Source: Hydrogenophaga palleronii_A
Lineage (GTDB): Bacteria; Pseudomonadota; Gammaproteobacteria; Burkholderiales; Burkholderiaceae_C
NCBI RefSeq assembly: GCF_031457455.1
Contig: NZ_JAVDWU010000001.1
Location: forward strand, 868,001-932,000
DNA length: 64,000 nt
Direction: 5' to 3'
The notes under the pieces were generated by a model. The model saw only the letters and a program-made list of their open reading frames with translations, was not told where the DNA came from and searched no databases. Below are positions 26,808 to 35,342 of the stretch, piece after piece; positions within the stretch are counted from its first letter, which is position 1, and each line of letters opens with the position of its first letter. The translations under genes were made by a program, and so were the position numbers.

Positions 26808-28787
26808 ATGAGCAAGGCGAAATGGTGGTTCCTGGCTGGGCTGCTTCTCGCCTCGGCGGTCTGTGGGGCCTACCTGAGCGGCCTGCTGCTGTTCTGGCGG
26901 CTCGACATGCCGTTGCACCAGGTGGCCTTGACCAGCTATGGGGCGTATTGGCTGGCGCATGCGGACCACCCCTTGCACGGTTCAACCATCCGGTCCAGTG
27001 GGCTGCTGGGGTTCGGGTTCCCGCTGCTGGTTGGCGCGGCCCTGGCATTGGCAGCGGTGCTGCACCGGCGGCCGAACCTGTACGGCGATGCGCGATTCGC
27101 GACCTTGGCTGACCTGCGCGGCAAGAACATGCTCAAGGCCGAGGACACGGCGCTGGTGGTGGGCAAAAAGGACGGCAAGTTCCTGTACTTCAACGGTCAA
27201 CAATTTGCCATGGTGGCCGCGCCCACCCGGTCGGGCAAGGGCGTGGGCATTGTGATTCCGAACCTCCTGAGTTACCAGGGATCGGTGGTGGTGCTCGACA
27301 TCAAACAGGAAAACTTCGACCTGACCAGCGGCTTTCGGGCCAGGTACGGCCAGTCTGTCTATCTGTTCAATCCCTTTGCAGAAGACTTTCGCACCCACCG
27401 CTGGAATCCGCTGGGCTATGTGTCGCCAGACCCCAACTTCCGGATCAGCGACCTGCAAAGCATCGCCGCCATGTTGTATCCCACGGTCAATCTGCACAAG
27501 GACCCCTTCTGGGCCAACCAGGCGCAAAACGCCTTCATGGCATTTGCCTTGTACGCCTTTGAGCAGGCGAGCTACCTGTCGAAACGGTTCAAGTCCGATA
27601 CCCCCATGGCAGCTCCCACCATGGGAAGTCTGTACCGGCTGGCATCTGGCCGGGCAGGGCAGGACTTCAAAACGTACCTCAAGGAACTGGCGAGCTGGTC
27701 GCTGCTGAGCCAGCCAGCGAAAACCGCATTCAATACGCTGCTGAGCCAGGCCGACGAAACCTTTGCCAGCATCATGGGCACCTTCAAAGAGCCACTGAAT
27801 CCCTGGCTGAACCCGGTGGTTGACGCCGCCACCGCAGCCAATGATTTTGACCTGCGTGAGGTGCGCAAACGGCGCATGAGCATCTACGTGGTGATTCAGC
27901 CAAACAAGCTGGCCGAAAGCCGGCTGATCCTCAACCTGTTCTTCAGCCAGTTGATCAACCAGAACACACGGGAGCTCCCACAGGCCAACCCGGAATTGAA
28001 ACATCAGTGCCTGCTGCTGATGGATGAGTTCACCAGCATTGGCCGGGTGGACATCATTGCCAATGCGGTCAGCTTCATGGCCGGCTACAACCTGCGACTG
28101 ATGCCCATCGTGCAAAGTCTTTCGCAACTCGAGTCAACCTACGGCCGCGAAGTGGCACGCACGCTGCTGACCAATCACGCGCTGCGCATCATCTTTGCGC
28201 CACGCGAACAGCAGGACGCCAACGAATACAGCGAGATGCTGGGCTACACCAGTGTGCGCAAAAGCAGCGTCAGCCGCAGCCGCTCCCGTGAGTCGAGCTA
28301 CACACGCAGCGAGAGCGAAGAGCGCCGCGCCTTGATGCTGCCGCAGGAACTCAAGGCACTGGGTGACGACAAGCAGATCCTCATCGTGGAAGGCATGGCA
28401 CAACCGGTGATGTCCCAAAAGATTCGCTACTTCAAGGAGGCCGATTTCAAGCGCCGCCTGGAGCCGCGCGTGGTGCCCCCGCTGCTGCAAATGGACAACC
28501 GGCGCACCACCGGAATCGCGCCGCCCATGGGCTCCCCGGCTGCCGCTGAGACAGGATTGCCCCCAGACAGTGTGATGCACATGCAACCCAGGTCACCGCA
28601 GGAAACACCGTCGCCAGCCGCTACGGAGCAGCTCGGCAACGGTGTACCGACAAGCTCTGGACGCATTCCCCCCGAATACACTGGCCTGGGGGGCATTGTG
28701 GGAGAGTTCGATCGTGCTTTGTCCCATGTCAGGGCCAACACCACCGGGCAGTTTTCAGGTCTTTCGTCGATCGAGGTTCGGGCGTGA
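26808..28787 (+). CDS. virD4: VirD4-type coupling ATPase
   Basis: A coupling protein of 659 residues. Two membrane helices at the N-terminus (about 7-29 and 60-83), then the TraG/VirD4 motor with Walker A APTRSGKGVG (about 137-146), Walker B CLLLMDEFTSIG (about 401-412) and the all-alpha domain between. It recruits cargo to the channel; in Xanthomonas-type systems its all-alpha domain binds the XVIPCD tail of toxins. The last 110 residues are a Pro/Ser-rich tail. No relaxase gene accompanies it, so protein rather than DNA cargo is likely. Confidence 0.93.
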   Translation: MSKAKWWFLAGLLLASAVCGAYLSGLLLFWRLDMPLHQVALTSYGAYWLAHADHPLHGSTIRSSGLLGFGFPLLVGAALALAAVLHRRPNLYGDARFATLADLRGKNMLKAEDTALVVGKKDGKFLYFNGQQFAMVAAPTRSGKGVGIVIPNLLSYQGSVVVLDIKQENFDLTSGFRARYGQSVYLFNPFAEDFRTHRWNPLGYVSPDPNFRISDLQSIAAMLYPTVNLHKDPFWANQAQNAFMAFALYAFEQASYLSKRFKSDTPMAAPTMGSLYRLASGRAGQDFKTYLKELASWSLLSQPAKTAFNTLLSQADETFASIMGTFKEPLNPWLNPVVDAATAANDFDLREVRKRRMSIYVVIQPNKLAESRLILNLFFSQLINQNTRELPQANPELKHQCLLLMDEFTSIGRVDIIANAVSFMAGYNLRLMPIVQSLSQLESTYGREVARTLLTNHALRIIFAPREQQDANEYSEMLGYTSVRKSSVSRSRSRESSYTRSESEERRALMLPQELKALGDDKQILIVEGMAQPVMSQKIRYFKEADFKRRLEPRVVPPLLQMDNRRTTGIAPPMGSPAAAETGLPPDSVMHMQPRSPQETPSPAATEQLGNGVPTSSGRIPPEYTGLGGIVGEFDRALSHVRANTTGQFSGLSSIEVRA

Positions 28788-28833
28788 ACGTACACCGTGT
28801 GGCACGACTTCGACGCATTGGCGAGGAGCACCC

Positions 28834-29238
28834 ATGAGCGACATCACCGAACACCCTCCTGTTCCCCAGCTGCTGCAAGAGAAGCTGAAGGACTACCCCG
28901 AGCTGATCGCCCAGCTTCAAGAAACACTAAACAAGGTCGGACGATCGCCGCAGATGAGCAAGACCTTGCTGACGGATCAGTTTGAGTCAGCCATTTGGCG
29001 ACTGGAAAGCAGATTGGATCGCCTCGCGTCTGAAGCCGCAGAGGAGCTCAAGGTTGCTGAAAGCGCGCGCGATCCGGAGCGCATAGCCAAGGCAGAGGCG
29101 AAGTGGCGTTTGATGGACGACTGTGCAGGCTGCGTTCCTGACTGTCTGCGTGAGCTTGCAGTCTTTTTCGGACAGACAGTAGGCCTATTCAAATCAATAG
29201 ACTTCTTCTTTGTACCCACCGCCAAGGAAAATTCATGA
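28834..29238 (+). CDS. Candidate immunity protein 1 of the zeta-type effector
   Basis: A helical protein of 134 residues without signal peptide or membrane segment, so it should be cytoplasmic. It is about 60% identical by hand alignment to the next protein (shared EHPPVPQLLQEKLKDYPE, FE-AIW-LE, KAEAKW-LM) and has an extra 20-residue tail. No known family is recognised. Start ATG at 28834 has GAGGAG upstream. The position right before the effector gene, the overlap with its paralogue (ATGA) and the cytoplasmic location expected for protection from a nucleotide-sugar kinase all point to immunity; this is inference. Confidence 0.65.
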   Translation: MSDITEHPPVPQLLQEKLKDYPELIAQLQETLNKVGRSPQMSKTLLTDQFESAIWRLESRLDRLASEAAEELKVAESARDPERIAKAEAKWRLMDDCAGCVPDCLRELAVFFGQTVGLFKSIDFFFVPTAKENS

Positions 29239-29579
29239 GCGAACTCGTCGAACACCCACCCGTGCCTCAACTGCTGCAAGAAAAGCTGAAGGACTACCCG
29301 GAGATCCTTGCCGACCTGCAGGATGCGCTCAATGGAGTGAGCAGAAGTCCCGGAATGAGCAAGACACGCCTCACTGATGAGTTCGAGAAGGCCATCTGGA
29401 GTTTAGAGGATGGCCTGAGTCACTTCATGGCTGAGGCCGCCAGCGAACTTAGAGCCGCTGAGGCCTCGGGCGATTCAGCGCTTGTCGCCAAGGCTGAGGC
29501 GAAGTGGAAGTTGATGGCGAATTGTCGAAGAAGCGTTCCTCGCTGCCTGGATGAATTGGGCGCCTTCTTTGGCCGATGA
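29235..29579 (+). CDS. Candidate immunity protein 2 of the zeta-type effector
   Basis: A cytoplasmic-type helical protein of 114 residues, paralogue of the preceding one and clearly a tandem duplication: the first 25 codons are nearly the same in both. The start overlaps the stop of copy 1. It ends 27 bases before the effector gene, the closest position for a cognate immunity protein. The differences between the copies gather in the middle and C-terminal helices, as expected if they recognise different toxin variants. Resemblance to known epsilon/PezA antitoxins is not evident. Confidence 0.65.
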   Translation: MSELVEHPPVPQLLQEKLKDYPEILADLQDALNGVSRSPGMSKTRLTDEFEKAIWSLEDGLSHFMAEAASELRAAEASGDSALVAKAEAKWKLMANCRRSVPRCLDELGAFFGR

Positions 29580-29606
29580 GCGAAAAAGAAATAGGGGAGG
29601 TTCATC

Positions 29607-32120
29607 ATGTCCAGCGAGCACTCACGAATACCCAAGGCGCAGCACAACAGTATTTTTGAAGACAGAGTACTTGCAGATAGTGAGTACACCAGTGTCAAGG
29701 GGGGAAACCAAACGCCACGGGCCATCATTCTTGCGGGTCAGCCGGGCGCTGGTAAAGGGGGAATGGTTCGATCCGCCAGGGCCGAATTCGACGGCAACAT
29801 TGTCACTATTGATCCGGACGAACTGCGTGACTATCACCCCCATATCGACCACCTCCGTCGTCAGCATCCTTACACATGGTCGGGCGACACCCTTAGCGAT
29901 GCGAGCCGATGGGCCAATGAACTGCGCGTCGATGCGGTGTCGCAACGCAAGCATCTCGTCATCGACACGACCACGCCCAAAGCCCGCCTGATTCGGGAGC
30001 TACAGCGCCAGGGCTACGAGGTGGAGGTGCGCGCGTTGGCTTCTCATCGGCTGGAGAGTGAACTGGGAGTGGATCAGCGTTTCTCTCGATCGTTGGAACG
30101 TTTTGGCCATGGGAGATACGTTCCCGAATCCGTGCGCAACGAGATCTACCAGAACCTGCCCGGCCAGCTGGACGACGTGCAAGCCAGAACGGGCGTTCCG
30201 ATCCAGATATTCGATCGCGAAGGCCAGGTGCACTACGACTCACGTGTCACACCGGCCTTGGCGCCCGGTCAGGCGCTTGAAGCTGCTCGCGAAGCCCGGC
30301 TCACGCCCGAGCGTCTCAAGGAACTGGATGAAGCCTTGGTCGCCCAGCGTGAATGGCACCGCACACTGCCCGAACGCTTGCCCAATGCCCGCGTGAACGC
30401 ACCGACCAGCGCGAACCTGCTGGCACAACGCAGCGAACTCCGGGTGGAAGAGGGTGTGGCCCAACTGCATCAACAAGTCCAGCGGCACCGAATCGATGCC
30501 ACTTCCCGCGACGCACCCCATCGCCCCACCGAGATGGAAGCCGCGCGCGATGGGCCCCCGGGCCAACGCGACCACGTGACGACGACGCGGGACGGTCCAC
30601 CGATCCGCGCAGGCACGGTGCTCAAGGGTGTGGGCGTGGCCGGCACGGCCTATGGCCTGTATGAAGGCTACGGCGATTTCCGTGATGCGGTGGACGGTGC
30701 GCGCTCCACCCGCGAGCAGCACGTGCGCGGCGCAGAAGCCGCCACCGACATGGGCGTGCGTGCCACGGTCTCGGGCACCTCGGCCGTCGTGGGTGGTGTG
30801 GCCGGAGGTGCTGCGGGTACCTTCGTCGCACCCGGCGTGGGGACCACGGCGGGTGCCGTGGTGGTGGGTGGGGCTGCTGCCGTCGGGGCTGAGCACGCCT
30901 ATGAAGATTCACGGGTGCAGCAATGGAGCCGTGCGCTGGGGCGCGAGTTGGGTGCCATCAGCTACGACCATTTCTCCAAAGAAGGCCGGCTGCTGCGCCA
31001 GCTTGAAGGCTTGCGCGAAGAACTGAGCGAAGCCGCCAGTGCGGCCGAACGGCAACGGCTGCAAGGCGAACTCGACAAGGTAGGCGAAGCCTTCAAGACC
31101 GAGGCCGACCGCAACAACGCCTACTTCCAGGGGCGCGAGGCCATCGAGCAGGCCTGGCCCGCGATGAGCCAGCGCTTCGATGGACTGGACAAAGGCGACG
31201 TGGTCGATGCCTACCAGGCGCGCCTGGACGCAGGCATGGGCGCCAGCCGCGCGGTCAAGGCGGCCTACAGCGACACCGTCCACGAACAGGTGCAGCCCCG
31301 TGGCCTGCCTCACGTGCCGCAGGCCGACTACGGCGCCTACAACGACCAAGCGCTCGCCAGTGCCTGGCAGCGTTTCTCGCGCGAGGCCGAACAGGGTGGG
31401 CAACAGATTGAGACGCTGGAGCGCCGTGGACCGGAAGAGGCCAGCGTGCCGCTGGTGGGCGGCCTGATCGGGCGGCACTACCACGACACCACACTGGAGA
31501 AACTGCGCAACGCGCAATGGGAGGCCAATGGCCATCGGTCGGCGATCGAGGGTGAACTGCGCGAGAGAGGGCTGAGCGTGCCGCAGGTACCGGCGACGCG
31601 TCCGGCCAATGAACAAACGATGGAGCGCCAGCGTGATCAGAGCGGGATCGAAACGCCAGCCACCCGGCAGTCTGTCCCTATCGAGGTACCGGGTCGAACA
31701 CATAGCGGTCTGTCCTCAGGCGCCACAGAGGGTCAAGGGCTCAGCCCGCAAAGCCGCAAGTTGCTGGCAGACAGTGAGCGAGAGGTGGCGCAGGTGGCCC
31801 GTCAACATGGACTGAAGTGGGACCAGGGGCTGAGCAACACCTGCTGCGCAGTGGCATCAGCGGCCCGGCAGGCCGGCATGACGCAGGTGAACCTGTTCAG
31901 GGCTGAGGCGGGTGTGATTCGCTTTGGGCAGTACGACGGTTACACCATCCGCGAAGGCGAGATCGACGCGGTGGCTGCGGCCAACACGCCGCAGACCGAT
32001 TCGCTGCAGCGACTGGCTGCAGTGGACCGGCAGACGCAGCGGGACGAAGCCCGCGAGCTGCAACCGCTGGCGGCCATGGCGCGTGCGGAGCCTGAGGAAC
32101 AGAGAACGCGGGTGATGTGA
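29607..32120 (+). CDS. Putative antibacterial T4SS effector: zeta-toxin kinase domain with XVIPCD secretion tail
   Basis: A protein of 837 residues without signal peptide. Residues 1-210 are zeta-toxin-like: P-loop ILAGQPGAGKGGM (41-53), VTIDPDELRDYHP with the expected catalytic Asp, and HLVIDTTTP. Zeta toxins phosphorylate UDP-N-acetylglucosamine and block wall synthesis. A middle part has a Gly/Ala/Val-rich, membrane-seeking stretch (about 336-430). The last 127 residues (GLSPQSRKLLADSE...AARQAGMTQVNLF...NTPQTDSLQRL, Gln-rich end) fit the XVIPCD domain that targets effectors to VirD4. Good ribosome site (GGGGAGG). It closes the secretion locus. Family assignment is from motifs only. Confidence 0.8.
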   Translation: MSSEHSRIPKAQHNSIFEDRVLADSEYTSVKGGNQTPRAIILAGQPGAGKGGMVRSARAEFDGNIVTIDPDELRDYHPHIDHLRRQHPYTWSGDTLSDASRWANELRVDAVSQRKHLVIDTTTPKARLIRELQRQGYEVEVRALASHRLESELGVDQRFSRSLERFGHGRYVPESVRNEIYQNLPGQLDDVQARTGVPIQIFDREGQVHYDSRVTPALAPGQALEAAREARLTPERLKELDEALVAQREWHRTLPERLPNARVNAPTSANLLAQRSELRVEEGVAQLHQQVQRHRIDATSRDAPHRPTEMEAARDGPPGQRDHVTTTRDGPPIRAGTVLKGVGVAGTAYGLYEGYGDFRDAVDGARSTREQHVRGAEAATDMGVRATVSGTSAVVGGVAGGAAGTFVAPGVGTTAGAVVVGGAAAVGAEHAYEDSRVQQWSRALGRELGAISYDHFSKEGRLLRQLEGLREELSEAASAAERQRLQGELDKVGEAFKTEADRNNAYFQGREAIEQAWPAMSQRFDGLDKGDVVDAYQARLDAGMGASRAVKAAYSDTVHEQVQPRGLPHVPQADYGAYNDQALASAWQRFSREAEQGGQQIETLERRGPEEASVPLVGGLIGRHYHDTTLEKLRNAQWEANGHRSAIEGELRERGLSVPQVPATRPANEQTMERQRDQSGIETPATRQSVPIEVPGRTHSGLSSGATEGQGLSPQSRKLLADSEREVAQVARQHGLKWDQGLSNTCCAVASAARQAGMTQVNLFRAEAGVIRFGQYDGYTIREGEIDAVAAANTPQTDSLQRLAAVDRQTQRDEARELQPLAAMARAEPEEQRTRVM

Positions 32121-32279
32121 TGGCCGGTGAACAAGTGATCTGGTCGGCAGCATGAATGAATGGGTGAGTAAGCATTCCGGTGTGGGCCAGACGGTTGAGC
32201 ACACCCTAAAATGCCCACTCTCTTCAACGCCCTTTCCCTGCGATCCGGGCGCCCGTCGCACTCCTTCCGGACACTTTCC

Positions 32280-33623
32280 ATGACACGCACCTATTTCGGC
32301 ACCGACGGCATCCGAGGCACCGTGGGCCAGCCACCGATCACGCCCGATTTCGTCTTGCGCCTGGCGCACGCCGTGGGGCGTGTGCTCCGGCGTACCGAAG
32401 CACACCCCACGGTGCTGATCGGCAAGGACACGCGCATTTCTGGCTATATGCTGGAGAGCGCGCTGGAGAGTGGTTTCAACTCGGCCGGGGTGGATGTGGT
32501 GCTGCTCGGGCCCGTACCCACACCTGCCGTGGCCTACCTCACACGGGCCCAGCGTGCGAGCCTGGGCGTGGTGATTTCGGCCAGCCACAACCCGTTTGCC
32601 GACAACGGCATCAAGTTTTTCAGTGCGCAGGGCACCAAGCTCAGCGATGAATGGGAGCTGGCTGTGGAGGCCACGCTGGCGGAGGACCCGGTGTGGGTGG
32701 ATTCGGCTGGGCTGGGCAAGACGCGGCGGCTGGATGACGCGGCGGGCCGGTACATCGAATTCTGCAAGAGCACCTGCTCGCACCTGTTCTCCCTCAAGGG
32801 CCTGAAGGTTGTGGTGGATGGGGCCAACGGTGCGGCCTACAACATCGCGCCTGACGTGTTCCACGAACTGGGGGCCGAGGTGGTGCGCATTGGCTGTTCG
32901 CCTGATGGCCTGAACATCAACCACAACGTGGGTGCCACGCACCCGCAGGCCTTGGTGGAAGCGGTGAAGCAGCATGGTGCCGACTACGGCGTGGCGCTGG
33001 ATGGTGATGCCGACCGGCTGCAGATGGTGGACGCCAGCGGGCGTTTGTTCAATGGCGACGAACTGCTGTACCTGATCGCTTCAGACCGCATCGCGCGCGA
33101 CATTGATGTGCCTGGCGTGGTGGGCACGCTCATGACCAACAAGGCGGTGGAGATGGCTTTCCGCAACAAGGGGGTGAAGTTTGTGCGTGCCAAAGTGGGT
33201 GACCGCTATGTGCTCGAAGAGCTCGAACGCAATGGCTGGGTGCTGGGCGGCGAGGGCTCGGGCCACATCCTGGTGCTGGACCGGCACACCACGGGCGACG
33301 GCCTGGTGTCTGCCTTGCAGGTGCTGCATGCCTGTGTGGACAGCGGCAAGACCATGGCGCAATTGCTGTCAGAGGTGACGCTGTTTCCGCAGACGCTCAT
33401 CAATGTGAGACTGAAGCCCGGGCAGGACTGGCGCAGCAACACACGCCTGGCAGATGAAACCCGCGCGGTGGAGGCCGAGCTGGGCGATTCCGGGCGGGTG
33501 TTGATCAGGCCCAGTGGCACCGAGCCGCTGTTGCGTGTGATGGTGGAAGCCAGTGACGCGCAGCAGTCGCGCAGCTTCGCCGAGCGGCTGGTGGATGCCG
33601 TCAAAAGCCAGGTGCAGGTATGA
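32280..33623 (+). CDS. glmM: Phosphoglucosamine mutase GlmM
   Basis: A hexose phosphate mutase of 447 residues, the standard length. The N-terminus RTYFGTDGIRGTVGQ is diagnostic; the phospho-serine loop is VISASHNPFADNGIKFF (Ser near residue 103), the metal loop is DGDADRL (about 242-248), and the sugar loop GEGSGH is present. It converts glucosamine-6-phosphate to glucosamine-1-phosphate on the way to UDP-GlcNAc. The ATG at 32280 is chosen; codons upstream are out of the family. Unlike many relatives, folP is not directly upstream here: the secretion locus is. Confidence 0.96.
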   Translation: MTRTYFGTDGIRGTVGQPPITPDFVLRLAHAVGRVLRRTEAHPTVLIGKDTRISGYMLESALESGFNSAGVDVVLLGPVPTPAVAYLTRAQRASLGVVISASHNPFADNGIKFFSAQGTKLSDEWELAVEATLAEDPVWVDSAGLGKTRRLDDAAGRYIEFCKSTCSHLFSLKGLKVVVDGANGAAYNIAPDVFHELGAEVVRIGCSPDGLNINHNVGATHPQALVEAVKQHGADYGVALDGDADRLQMVDASGRLFNGDELLYLIASDRIARDIDVPGVVGTLMTNKAVEMAFRNKGVKFVRAKVGDRYVLEELERNGWVLGGEGSGHILVLDRHTTGDGLVSALQVLHACVDSGKTMAQLLSEVTLFPQTLINVRLKPGQDWRSNTRLADETRAVEAELGDSGRVLIRPSGTEPLLRVMVEASDAQQSRSFAERLVDAVKSQVQV

Positions 33624-34123
33624 ACGCAGAACGCAATGACCAGATCAAGGTGGTGCGGGCCGACTACGCCGACCCTGGGCACGCTGCGGCACTGGTGATG
33701 GTGCTGGACGCTTACGCGAGCGAACGCGCCGGAGGCAGCGATCCCCTGTCAGCGTTTGCCAAGGCCAACCTGGTGCGCGAATTGGCCGCACGGCCTCAGG
33801 CCTACAGCGTGCTGGCCTTCGATGGCACGGCGCCTGTAGGCCTGGTCAATTGCATCGAGGGTTTCTCCACCTTTGCCTGCAAGCCACTGGTGAATGTGCA
33901 CGACGTGGCGGTGCTGGCCAGCCACCGCGGCCGTGGCATTGCAGCGCTGATGCTGGCAGAGGCGGAACGCATTGCGCTTGAGCGTGGCGCCGTGAAGATG
34001 ACGCTGGAGGTGCTCTCGGGCAACTCGGGTGCGGTGCGGCTGTATGAACGCATCGGCTTCGCCGGCTACGCGCTGGACCCGGCCATGGGCACGGCGCAGT
34101 TCATGCAGAAGTGGCTGGCCTGA
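33620..34123 (+). CDS. GNAT-family N-acetyltransferase
   Basis: An acetyltransferase of 167 residues with the GNAT acetyl-CoA-binding pattern VLASHRGRGIAALMLAEAE (motif A, about 96-114) and the later GNSGAVRLYERIGFAGY, typical of the C-terminal half of the fold. The start overlaps the glmM stop (ATGA), which suggests co-translation with glmM. The substrate cannot be told from sequence. Confidence 0.9.
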   Translation: MNAERNDQIKVVRADYADPGHAAALVMVLDAYASERAGGSDPLSAFAKANLVRELAARPQAYSVLAFDGTAPVGLVNCIEGFSTFACKPLVNVHDVAVLASHRGRGIAALMLAEAERIALERGAVKMTLEVLSGNSGAVRLYERIGFAGYALDPAMGTAQFMQKWLA

Positions 34124-34139
34124 ACGCTGCGCTCAACGA

Positions 34140-35342
34140 TCAGTAGAGTAGGTACTGCTGGCGCTCTGATGACCACGCTTCTTCATCCGGGCGCGTGATC
34201 GCCTCCAGGTCTGAAGGCTGCGCGGCTGGGTCGTCGACCCACTCCCGCAGTGCCGGCCCGCCGTTGATCAGGTCGATGGCCAGGCGGTCGTGTTCGTACT
34301 CGTAGGGGAAGTCGCGCCACAGCGGGTACTCAGGCGCCTGTAAACGCAGCGCCTTGAAAGCCAGGGCGTGCAGCCGCCAGGGTTTGAAAGCGGCGTGGTC
34401 GTAGTGCTGAGGGTCTTCCACATGGATTTGCACACCCGCGCAAAGCTTGCCCACGTGTTTGTGGAAGGTGGGCTCAAAGAAGCATTCCCGCAGCACGCAG
34501 CCCTGCAGCCACTCCGGTGCCAGCTTGCGCATGTCGTGCATCAAACGCCTGGCGTCGATGTCTGGGGCGCCAAACAATTCCAGCGGGTGCGTGGTGCCAC
34601 GGCCCTCTGACAAGGTGGTGCCTTCGAGCATCACGGTGCCGGCATAGGCGCGGGCCATCCAGAGGTTGGCGGCGTTGGGGCTGGGGTTGACCCAGGTGCG
34701 CTCTGTGGGCCATCCAAAACCGGGCGCATCGTCTGGTTTCCAGCCTTCCATGGTGATGACGCGGTACTCCACTTCAAGGCCCAGCGTGGCAATGAACCAG
34801 TGACCGAGTTCACCCATGGTCATGCCGTGGCGCATGGGCATGGGGCCGGCGCCCACAAAGCTCTCCCAGCCCGGGCGCAGCGTGAGGCCTTCCACTGGCC
34901 TGCCCGCGGGGTTGGGGCGGTCCAGCACCCAGACGGCCTTGTCCGTGCGGGCGGCGGCTTCGAGCACATAGCGCAGCGTGGTGATGAAGGTGTAGATGCG
35001 ACAACCCAGATCCTGCAGGTCCACCAGCAAGACGTCGAAGCTCTCCAGCATGGCGTCGGTGGGCCGGCGCACTTCGCCGTACAGGCTGAACACCGGTATG
35101 CCCAGGCGCGGGTCTGCGTAGTCGGGCGACTCGACCATGTTGTCCTGCTTGTCGCCCCGCAGACCATGTTGCGGGCCGAATGCTGCTGTCAGCCTCACAT
35201 CGGGCAGGGCAGCCAGGGCATCCAGCGTGTGCGTGAGGTCCCGGGTGACGGAAGCCGGATGAGCCAGCAGACCCACGCGCCGCCCGGCGAGCGGGGCGCG
35301 CAGGGCGGGATCGGTCAGGAAGCGTTCGATGCCGAGTTTCAT
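34140..35342 (-). CDS. DUF1343/NamZ-type exo-beta-N-acetylmuramidase family protein
   Basis: A protein of 400 residues of the DUF1343 family, whose Bacillus member NamZ removes N-acetylmuramic acid from the non-reducing end of peptidoglycan fragments. Family signatures are VGLLAHPASV, AFGPQHGLRGDKQDN, FDVLLVDLQDLGCRIYTFITT, and WVLDRPNPAGR. No signal peptide is visible, unlike secreted Bacillus YbbC, which would place it in the cytoplasm, perhaps in wall recycling. The start overlaps the stop of the DOMON-like gene, so the two are co-translated. Confidence 0.88.
   Translation of the reverse strand: MKLGIERFLTDPALRAPLAGRRVGLLAHPASVTRDLTHTLDALAALPDVRLTAAFGPQHGLRGDKQDNMVESPDYADPRLGIPVFSLYGEVRRPTDAMLESFDVLLVDLQDLGCRIYTFITTLRYVLEAAARTDKAVWVLDRPNPAGRPVEGLTLRPGWESFVGAGPMPMRHGMTMGELGHWFIATLGLEVEYRVITMEGWKPDDAPGFGWPTERTWVNPSPNAANLWMARAYAGTVMLEGTTLSEGRGTTHPLELFGAPDIDARRLMHDMRKLAPEWLQGCVLRECFFEPTFHKHVGKLCAGVQIHVEDPQHYDHAAFKPWRLHALAFKALRLQAPEYPLWRDFPYEYEHDRLAIDLINGGPALREWVDDPAAQPSDLEAITRPDEEAWSSERQQYLLY

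Larger units (their letters stand above)
12545..32120 (+). other. Complete Xanthomonas-type (bacteria-killing) T4SS locus
   Basis: One co-directional block: virB1-B2-B3-B4, two unknown exported proteins, a BamE-like lipoprotein, virB5-B6-B7-B8-B9-B10-B11, an XAC2610/LprI-like lipoprotein, virD4, two paralogous small proteins and a zeta/XVIPCD effector. All twelve machine genes appear intact. No relaxase, replication, partition or integrase gene is present and there are no flanking tRNA genes or direct repeats that I can see. The long VirB7 and XVIPCD effector place it with the antibacterial X-T4SS known in Xanthomonadales and some Burkholderiales. Confidence 0.8.

Noticed and set aside
12545..32120. 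Conjugative element or integrated plasmid
   Set aside because: No relaxase, oriT-like cluster, replication, partition or integrase gene and no flanking tRNA or direct repeats were seen; VirB7 and the effector fit a killing system.
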